Source: Heloderma charlesbogerti (taxonomy: Eukaryota; Chordata; Lepidosauria; Squamata; Helodermatidae). From it: a DNA stretch of 64,000 bases. Shown piece by piece: positions 56,371-64,000 of the stretch (position 1 is its first letter; every line of letters starts with the position of its first letter). The notes beneath the pieces were generated by a model that was not told where the DNA came from, ran no database searches, and was given only the letters and a program-made list of their open reading frames with translations. The stretch lies in contig JANEZZ010001504.1 in the NCBI GenBank assembly GCA_026122225.1, forward strand, positions 1-64,000, read 5' to 3'. Position numbers and translations under genes: made by a program.

Positions 56371-57277
56371 TAGCCAAGCTCTGATTAGAAAGGCCATTCT
56401 GCTCATTTGGGCTCTTGGTCCTGACATCGCAGAAGCTACACTGCAATCAGATACCAGCTCTGCACCCCAGCCCAGCCATTTTACTATGTCCATGAGACAA
56501 GAAAATAGCCAAGTTCTGGTTGCTAAGCAACCATGAGCTCATGAGATGCTGATGGGAGATATGGGAGGAATAGTGAAGCAATGGGAATCACAGGTGAGAG
56601 GGTCTCAGAACTGCTCCATTCATCCCCCACCTCACATCTTGGATGTCTCTTTGCTTAGGGGCAGTCCAACAGATTAGGGTGATGTGGACAGAAATTCCAG
56701 CAATGATTAGCAACTTCCAATATATATTGCAAGTAATGAATCTTAAGTGCTATATTTTAATGGTAATTTTTTTAGGTCAAATATTTGCAGAGATCTGAAG
56801 ATACAGTTGCCTGTTAAAAGCTCTGTAAATATCAAAGGAATGAATACAGCCCTTCCCCACCCCTGTTTGCCAGTTTTTAAAAAGTAAGGAGAGGAAGGGG
56901 GGGGAAAGATCTTGAGAGCCTGAGCCTCATCATGGGTGACCTATAGATGACAAGGAGCTGAGCCTTTGGAGTATACATATTCATCACTTTGACTATCTAT
57001 CCGTTTAATTGATACTTCACATTTCATGGTTGGGGAGCAGGAAATGAGTGTTGACAGATCTAATCAAAATCATTTTAAAAGTAGGAGAAAAGAGCACAAG
57101 GGTAGTTAAAAAGTTACCCTTATCAAACTTGGAGTCTGGATGGCTCAGGGAGGCTTAAAAATAGGATATACAATCCCTCATGCTAAGGCTGGCCTGACGC
57201 AGCAAGTGGCGAGGAATGGTTTCTACCTGAAATGCATTCCATGGCCTGTTATTATAGGCTGATTTATTTCCATAGCC

Positions 57278-57367
57278 GAGCGTTCCCCAACCTGGCGCAC
57301 TCCAGGAGTGTTGGACTACATGTGTGTGGTCCAATACATCTGGAAGGTGCCCGGTTGAGGAAGGATG
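57278..57367. mobile_element. Palindromic hAT MITE (Buster-like), 90 bp, internally deleted
   Basis: GAGCGTTCCCCAACC start, GGTTGAGGAAGGATG end. Perfect duplication CCATAGCC (57270-57277, 57368-57375), central TA. Confidence 0.85.
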
Positions 57368-57397
57368 CCATAGCCTGCCGTACTCATTGGTGATCAG

Positions 57398-57749
57398 CAG
57401 GGCTGGCATCAAGGGTAGGCATGTTTGGACACCTCCTGGGGGCCCACATGCCAGCAGGGGGGCCCTGACAAGAGCCCCCAGGACTTGCTTCTCCTCTTTA
57501 CCATTGCAGCCTGCTTGCTCACCTGCCTCTCGCTCCAGCCCAGACAACAGTGGTGGCGAGAAGGAGAGGCAGTACGTGTCATTGCCTGCTTGCTCACTGA
57601 TTCTGTGCCTATCAAGCAAGCAAATGGTAGCAATGATGGGAAAGAAGATGAGGCGCAACAGCAGCTGCTGACAATGGCGGTGAGAAGATAGATTCACTGA
57701 GGGAGGGACCCATTGCCCTATGACACTCCAAAAACTGGAGCTGGCACTG
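57398..57749. mobile_element. hAT-like MITE of the CAGGGCYGGC family, 352 bp
   Basis: CAGGGCTGGCATCAAGG start, CTGGAGCTGGCACTG end. Flanks GTGATCAG (57390-57397) and GTGATTAC (57750-57757), 6 of 8, no central TA. Both-strand open frames (e.g. 57155-57784 minus) run through it and are not genes. Confidence 0.78.
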
Positions 57750-58239
57750 GTGATTACCTTTATGAACCTAAAGAACATTGCCATAAAATGCAGTTTATAA
57801 CAAAGAGTTTATTGAATTTACAGTCTGGGGCCTGTTGTCAGTCCCATTCACGTGTTCCCTGAGAACAAACAGTGATGAACACTGATTAAAACTCACCTCC
57901 TCCAGTGCTGCGATCCAGCTATTTAGATGGTTCAAGTGTCTCAGTGATGCGGACCATTATTCTCAAATATTTGACTGATTGATTGATTTGATCTGATTTA
58001 TTTTTCGCCCTTCCTCACAAAGAGCCCTGGGCTGCTGACAACCTATATAAAATGCAATACACCACATAAACGATATTAAAACCATGTGTCTGGAATCACA
58101 AATATATAATAAAATACAATAAAATCATCAACACAATCAACCAATATTGAGTACTAGTTTCCAATTTATCTAGTGCCCATAGTGTATTGAGGCTTCAGTG
58201 CTAAGGAGAGTTTCTTGGAAGCGAGTCTCATTGAATCCA

Positions 58240-58862
58240 GGCCTTTTTGGAGAGTGACAGGAAAATTTATCCTGTTCTGAACAGGGTAATATTCCCTCTG
58301 AAGCAGAAAAGGGCAACTAAAATGATCAAGGGGCTGGAGCAATTCCCTGTGAGGGTAGGTTACAACAGCTGGGATTGTTTTGCTTGGAAAAAAGTCGAGT
58401 AAGGGGAGACATGATAGAAGTATACAAAATTATGCAAGGTGAAGAGAATGTAGATGCAGAGACATTTTTCTCCCTCTCTCATAATACTAGAACCTGGAGC
58501 CATCTCATGAAGCTGATTGGTGGGAGATTCAGGACAGATAAAAGGAAGTACTTCCTCACACAGTGCATAGTTAATCTATGGAATTCGCTACCACAAGATG
58601 TAGAGATGGCCACCAACTTGGATAGCTTTAAAAGGGGGTTAGACAAATTCATAGAGAAGGTTATCAATGGCTACTAGTCTTGATGGCTATATGCTACTGC
58701 CATTATCAGAGGCAGCATGTCTACGTACACCCAGTTGCTTGTCCTGCTTGTGCGTTTCCTGTGGGCAGCTGGTTGGCCACTGTGTAAACAGAAGGCTGGA
58801 GCAGAATATATGGACCCTTGGTCTGATCCAGCATGGCTCTTCCAACCTTCTTATTTTCTTAA
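58240..58862 (+). pseudogene. CR1 LINE C-terminal ORF2 and 3' end, sense
   Basis: Frame 58375-58677 (100 codons) reads CLEKSRVRGDMIEVYKIMQG, FRTDKRKYFLTQCIVNLWNS and LPQDVEMATNLDSFKRGLDK, the C-terminal end of CR1-type ORF2, followed by a 3' region ending near 'ccagcatggctcttccaacc'. The same element, reversed, hosts the Gypsy insertion. 5' truncated, as is usual for CR1; only this end is open. Confidence 0.8.
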
Positions 58863-58863
58863 G

Positions 58864-58950
58864 CAGGGATGGGAAATATTTGGTCCTCTAGATGATAGAT
58901 TTCAGTCCAACACCATCTGGAGGGCCCCACATTCCCCATTCCTTCTCTGA
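58864..58950. mobile_element. Palindromic hAT MITE, degraded
   Basis: CAGGGATGGGAAATATTTGG start, 'agtccaacaccatctggagg' right arm; right end decayed. Confidence 0.55.
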
Positions 58951-59137
58951 AGGATCAGGTATGCAGCTTGGGACCTTCCTGGAAAAGGCAGGTCTGGCCA
59001 CTGTCACATATGCGTTGGTACATCCAGGTTAGACTGTTCCAACATGCTGTATGTGAAGCAGCCTTTGAAGGGTGTTTTGAATTGAGTGGTGGGGAGAGGG
59101 AGGCTTGAAGGCAGAGGCTGCAGGCAGAATTTTTTAC

Positions 59138-59235
59138 AGCACAATCGTATGGATGTTTACTTGGAAGTAAGTGTCATTGAGTTTAATGGAGCTTTCTTCC
59201 AAGTAAATGTGTTCAGGATTTAGGGTGCCATCCTA
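59138..59235. repeat. Palindromic short interspersed repeat
   Basis: 'atggatgtttacttggaagt' and 'cttccaagtaaatgtgttca' with 'tgtcattgagtttaatgg' between form an imperfect hairpin; also at 34466-34562 and, as half copies, 4536-4605 and 61510-61570. Confidence 0.6.
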
Positions 59236-59715
59236 TGGATGTTTAGACAGAAAAAAGCCCTACACCTCCCATCATTTGCCAAAATGCAATCCATAAATGC
59301 ATAAATAAATGAAAACATTTTAACAAAAGAATTGCCTGAGAAAACAAATCCGGCTTGAGTTATGCGTGTGACTTTTGTTGTTGTTGTTCAGTGACTACAG
59401 TGCCGCTTATTTATGCACACCTGCATCCCAGAGGGTGGGAACGGCAGCAGAGAGTGGGGCTATGCCAGGCTTGGGGCCCAATTTACCTCCATAAGGCCCC
59501 TTTTGCCATCTAGTGGTATAGTAGGAGAATACAGTCTGCTTTGATAAATAGGTAGACGGACTGCGAAGTTGGAGGAGGAAAGCTCAAGGTGGCATGTGTG
59601 GTTCCCCCCCCCTCTACCATTTCATCCTCACAACATCCCTGTGAGGTGTAAGCTCAGTTGTGAGATGGGGGGGAGATATTTATTTGTTCACTTCCTTGTT
59701 TTGTTTTGTTTAAAA

Positions 59716-59841
59716 CAGACTTCCTCAACCTGCTGTCCTCCAGATGTTTTTGGACAACAATTCCCATCATCTCTTACCATTGGCCATGCTGATGGGGTTG
59801 TAGTCCAAAACATCTGGAGGGGGCTGGGTTGGAGAAGGCTG
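59716..59841. mobile_element. Palindromic hAT MITE (Buster-like), 126 bp
   Basis: CAGACTTCCTCAACC start, GGTTGGAGAAGGCTG end. Perfect duplication GTTTAAAA (59708-59715, 59842-59849), central TA. Confidence 0.9.
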
Positions 59842-60300
59842 GTTTAAAATATTTATATACCATTTTTCCAGCCACTTCCAACGGGAAAATAAAAGATTAG
59901 GAGTAAAGTTATAGTGATAGAAAATGAATAAAAATAGAACCACAGCATTATAAAACAACTAGAAAATGTATCCGCCTGCCAAAAAAGGGCAAAAATCCCA
60001 AAAGCCAGGTGAAAAAGAAAGACTTTACCTCCCTTTTGGAATGCAAAGAAAGGGGAACAATTTCTCAAATCCAAAGGGAGGTTGTTCCACAACCTCAGGG
60101 CCATGGCTGCCAAGGTCCTGTTTGCTAGCCACAAACTGTTGCATTGCATAAATAGCTGGAATAAATAAATACGAACAAAGATGGCAGGAGGTTTAATACA
60201 GGAGAGACAGGCTCTAAGATACGTGGGTCCCAGGCCAGATAGAACTCTGTAGGTTAAAACCAGTACCTTGAATTGCACTCATAAGTGCAGTGACATGTAG
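59842..60300 (-). repeat. L2-like LINE 3' fragment, antisense
   Basis: The minus frame 59853-60278 reads QFKVLVLTYRVLSGLGPTYL and LRLWNNLPLDLRNC, the C-terminal end of L2 ORF2. No catalytic domain. 5' truncated. Confidence 0.7.
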
Positions 60301-60460
60301 TACAGTTGACAAAGCCACAGTTACACACAGTCCAGTGTCCTAATATTTAACAGGAGTTGAGTTGCAGCATTTTGCACAAGCTGAAGCTTCTGAGATGTCT
60401 TCAAGAGCAATCCCATGTCAATCATATTGAAGTAAAGTCTAAAGTTACAGGAGCGTGGAG

Positions 60461-60594
60461 CAGCCTTCCCCAGCTTGGCGCCCTCCAGATGTTTTGGACT
60501 TCAGCTCATCAGCCCCAGGTGGTATGGTCAGTGGTCAGGAATCCTGGGTATTGTAGTCCAAAACATCTGGAAAGCACCAGGTTGGGGAAGACTG
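60461..60594. mobile_element. Palindromic hAT MITE, 134 bp
   Basis: CAGCCTTCCCCAGC start, GGTTGGGGAAGACTG end; arms 'ccagatgttttggacttcag' and 'gtagtccaaaacatctgg'. Flanks do not match, so the duplication is lost or an end is misplaced. Confidence 0.78.
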
Positions 60595-61138
60595 GGATTA
60601 TATATTAGTACAGAGTCCATTTTTAAAAGGACAATCACAAGTGCAAGATCTATTTGCAAAACAGGCAGTGCTCTGCGTTTTACTTTGCAGAGGCAATTGA
60701 CTCTCCAGCACGAGGTAGGTGCTTGACAGCCCAGTGCCAAGACCTGCTTCCTCTCAGCATTAATCCAACTGTTCTTTATGCCCTTTCACCTTCTGGAGAA
60801 AAGTTATTCCTTATTATCATAAAATGATAGGATTTTTTAATTATTTAAATAGCATTAAGTAGGTTGTCAAGGAAACGTCAGCCACAACACCAAGTCAGTT
60901 TAACATGAATCTATTGTAGGGAGCAGGCTAGAATTACTGGTGGGGGTGGCGTGTTTGTGTCATTTAGCGTGGCCTTTAAAAAAACACACAAATATATACT
61001 GTTCTTAAAAATTGTTGCAACATTTCTATTCTGTTCTGTTTGCAGTAGAATAACAGCCGTGCCTCCTATCCTCCCACCCTGTGGACAGATGGAGAAGAGG
61101 GAATCAAGGGCCCCCCTGTTCCTGGTGTTGGTTTAATG

Positions 61139-61499
61139 TAGGGGTGCAGAACCTGTCAGCCTGGGGGCCAAGTTCTACTGTGGAGAAGCTTTTGGGGGCT
61201 GCATTCCAGTGGTGGGCAGGGCCGACAGCAAAAGGGGCAGAGCTGAAACCTCCAAAATGCAAGCACGTTTTAGCTTAAAGCTCTTACAGCCAGTAACCTA
61301 GCCTTACATGAGGCATTTCAACCTCTTGGAATGAGGCAAAAGCTGCACAAAAGGCCAGGAAAGCACCAAACCATCAGTGGTTGGAGGAAAGGGGGTTGGG
61401 CTAGGGGAAGGGAGAGTGGCTTTCTGGGGAACGCTTGAGGCAGATTGGGACCCCAAGAGGCCAGATTTGACCGTCGGGTCTGAGGTTCTGCACCCCCTG
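61139..61499. mobile_element. hAT-type MITE (GAACCTC family), 361 bp
   Basis: Starts TAGGGGTGCAGAACCTG, ends GAGGTTCTGCACCCCCTG. Flanks GTTTAATG / CTTTAACA (5 of 8), both with TA at positions 4-5. Cleanest ends of this family here. Confidence 0.72.
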
Positions 61500-61814
61500 C
61501 TTTAACAGAAAGATGCAATTATGCACTTTTACCTATGAGTAGTCTCATTGACCTCAGTGGGATTTACCTCACCCATCTGGCCTGTGCAGAAGAGTGTTTC
61601 CCAACCTAAGTCCCGTGTGTGTGTGTGCGTGTGTGTGTTTATAATATATACTGCTTAATATAAGAAACTCTCTAAGCCTTGGTTCCCCAACATGGCACCA
61701 TGGCACCCGATGGGCACCTCCAATGCCATCCACAAAGCTCTCTGCTCTCTTCCCCCTTCAGAAACATTTTTTAAATGTTTGGGGAAATGTTAGGGCAGTT
61801 TTCTTTCTCTCCCT

Positions 61815-62100
61815 TTCTAGCCTCTAGCCTTGCTCTTGCTCTTGCTTTTCCCTCTACCCCTTTGCCTTGCTGCTTCCCCCTCCCTCCCAACCTCCAGCTT
61901 CACTTTCCCCCCTCACCTCCTTAGCTCAGTGTTTCTCCCCACCCTAGGCCCTAGACTTGCTTTTTCTCTGCTCCTTTGCTTTGCTATTTCTCCCCCCTCC
62001 CAGCCTCTAGCCTTGTTCTTTCTCTCCCCTCTAACCCTCTGCCTTGCTATATTTCCCCCTTTTTCCCAGCCTCTAGTCTCACTACTCCCCCCTCCCCTTA
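61815..62100. repeat. Pyrimidine-rich degenerate minisatellite
   Basis: 'agcctctagccttg'-like starts recur at about 61817, 61886, 61946, 61998 and 62067, each followed by a CT-rich stretch with 'tttgccttgct'. Units of about 52-70 bp. The + strand frame across it is Leu/Pro/Ser-rich only because of composition. Confidence 0.65.
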
Positions 62101-62101
62101 A

Positions 62102-63625
62102 CTCATTCATTCATTCATTCATTCATTATTTCATTTCATTTCATTTCTATACTGCCCAATAACCGAAGCTCTCTGGGTGGATCACAAAAATTAAAACCAC
62201 GAAGTGCAGCATAAAACAATATAAAATATGAAAGCTTAAAACCGCAATATAACGGTACAACCAGAATAAAACCTAGCAGCAATGCAGAGATTTAAAACAC
62301 AGATTTAAAAGACCAAAGCTATAAGACTAGGAAGCTAAAATGCTAAAATACTGGGAGAATAAAAAGGTCTTCACCTGGCGCCGAAAGGAGTACAAGAACC
62401 TCCCTAGGGAGCTACTTCCACAGCTGGGGTGCCACAACAGAAAAGGCCCTCTTCCTGGTAGCCACCTGCCTCACTTCCTTTGGCAGGGGCTCAAAGAGAA
62501 GGACCGCTGAGGATGATCTTTGGATCTGGGCAGGATCATGTGGGAAGAGACAATCCTTCAGGTAACCCCGCCCCAAGCCATTAAGGGCTTTGAATGTTAG
62601 TACCAGCACTTTGAATTGGGCCCAGAAATGGACTGGCAGCTAATGTAGCTGGAAAAGTACTGGCATAATGTGATCTCATTGGCCAGTCCCTGTTAACAAT
62701 CGTGCTGCCCTATTTTGGACTAGCTGAATTTTCTGGACCATTTTCAAAGGCAGCCCCATGTATAACGCATTGCAGTAATCCAGACGAGAGGTTATCAGAG
62801 CATGGATAACTGTAGCTAGGCTATCTCTGTCCAGTTAAGTGCATAGTTGGTATACCAGCCTAAGCTGATAAAAAGCGCTCCGTGCCACTGAGTTCACCTG
62901 TGCCCCAAGTGACAGTTCTGGGTCCAAGAGCACCCCCAAACTACGAACATGATCCTTTACAGGGAGTGCAACCCCCTCCAGAACAGGTTGAACATCACCT
63001 AGCCGGGCAGATGAACCACCCACTATCCGCAGCTCCGTCTTGTCTAGATTGAGTTTCAGTTTATTGGCTCTCATCCAGTCCATTATCGTGCCCAGGCCCT
63101 GATTCAGAACAGCCACCGCCTCACCTGGGTTTGATGAAAAAGAGAGGTAGAGCTGGGTGTCATCCTCATATTGATGCCACCTCAGCCCACACCTCCGAAT
63201 AACCTCCCCCAGTGGTTTCATGTAGATGTTGAACAGCACAGGGGATAAAATAGAGCCCTGTGGAACCCCATGGCATAATTGCCAAGGCACAGAGCAATAA
63301 TCCCCCAGCACCACCTTCTGGAATCAGCCATCCAAGTAGAAGCGGAACCACTGCATTGCAGTGCCTCCAACTTCCAACCCAGGCAACCTATCCAGAAGGA
63401 TACCATGGCTGATGATATCGAAAGCCGCTGAGAGGTCCAGGAGAATCAACAGGGTCGCACTCCCCCTGTCCCTCTCCCTGCAGAGGTCATCCCACAGGGC
63501 GACCAAGGCAGTTTCCATTCCAAAACTTCTGACGAGCCAGGCCTCCGCGGCAGCCATTGTATGACTAGCCACATCCTCCATTGGAGCCATTTTGCGGTAG
63601 TGCCCACAGCAGTTTCTCAAATTCC
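62102..63625 (-). pseudogene. L2-type LINE, C-terminal ORF2 with reverse transcriptase, antisense
   Basis: Read on the minus strand: SATLLILLDLSAAFDIISHG (RT motif A, in frame 63324-63620), then a frame change, then HGVPQGSILSPVLFNIYMKP and QYEDDTQLYLSF (frame 62835-63314), LKLNLDKTE and a SLGVLLDPELSL block, followed by the L2 C-terminus (NGLGRGYLKDCL) and a reversed tail at 62140-62330. The metal-binding Asp pair (63159-63164) is kept but the residue before it is Glu where L2 and relatives have Ala. Endonuclease part absent; several stops. Dead 5'-truncated copy. Confidence 0.82.
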
Positions 63626-64000
63626 CAAATGTGCCCGAAGATCCGAAAAGGTTGGGGACTCCTGTTCTAGGCGGTTCACATATAAATATTTAAAAACACA
63701 CACATTTAAATGCACTATTAAAAACAATTTCCCTTGAACCTATGAAAGTTCCACCTACCAGACAAGTACTTGTAGTGCAGTGGTGTAGTGCCAGGTAGCT
63801 AGGGGGGAAATCACTTTTGACTACCAGCTGCATATTGGAAGTAGGAGTCATATGCATGAGGATGTTTGCAAATCGTACTGGAAACACACACAGGTCAAAT
63901 GGACCAGGTGAGTTTTTAAGAGCGTCTTTCTGTTACAAGACCTCTTGGACTTGGGATATTCCTCAAATATCTCTTTCCAAAGCATCTTCAGGCTAGACGA

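Larger units (their letters stand above)
61676..63662. mobile_element. hAT-like element interrupted by an L2 LINE
   Basis: The left end 'ttggttccccaacatgg' (61679) and right end 'aaaggttggggactcctg' (to 63662) look like paired hAT termini. Between them are a pyrimidine-rich tandem repeat (61815-62100) and the L2 copy 62102-63625. This reading requires the L2 insertion to be later. Confidence 0.5.

Noticed and set aside
57155..57784. 209-codon minus-strand frame
   Set aside because: Runs through two MITEs with proven target duplications; composition-driven.

Overview
This is vertebrate nuclear DNA from a reptile, most likely a squamate (lizard or snake). Two things point there: a multi-exon gene whose product closely matches vertebrate grainyhead-like 2, and a repeat population with two Sauria-type tRNA SINEs (promoter boxes plus the usual 3' part), CR1 and L2 LINE fragments, many hAT-type MITEs and one Gypsy LTR retrotransposon. 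The species cannot be named from the window.

The only host gene I can support is GRHL2 on the + strand. Eight consecutive coding exons (7479-7668, 9054-9121, 9904-10300, 12995-13050, 16153-16309, 18391-18502, 22637-22731, 52769-52927) join into 1234 nt that stay open in one frame. They match what I recall as exons 2-9 of human GRHL2: nearly the whole N-terminal activation region and most of the CP2/grainyhead DNA-binding domain. Exon 1 (start codon, promoter) and exons 10 onward (end of the DNA-binding domain, dimerisation domain) lie outside. The window is therefore the end of intron 1, introns 2-8 and the first 11 kb of intron 9.

The rest is intronic and mostly transposon-derived. 1-7478 (intron 1) holds a 1.7-kb hAT-type foldback element full of hairpins (2016-3719), an edge-truncated relative (1-228), a 481-bp relative (730-1210) and a 5S rRNA/CR1 chimeric SINE (5037-5200). 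Introns 2-7 carry L2, CR1 and Sauria SINE pieces cut by MITEs, a three-copy ~110-bp tandem repeat (15586-15905) and a 371-bp long-TIR element (18731-19101). Intron 8 is 30 kb and contains the Gypsy element (36499-41076; 5-bp target duplication, ~5% LTR divergence, inactivated gag-pol) inserted in a CR1 copy, plus solo-LTR-like, SINE and hAT insertions. Intron 9 has an 'acaaccca'-motif palindrome cluster (54930-56370), CR1 and an L2 fragment with reverse transcriptase (62102-63625).

The most useful pattern is in the hAT-type MITEs. About a dozen copies of short palindromic elements have recognisable 8-bp target duplications with TA at the centre (nnnTAnnn), the signature reported for the Buster branch of hAT transposases. 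The separate TAGGGATG-terminated family has 8-bp duplications without it. I saw no bacterial-type system, CRISPR array or functional RNA gene.
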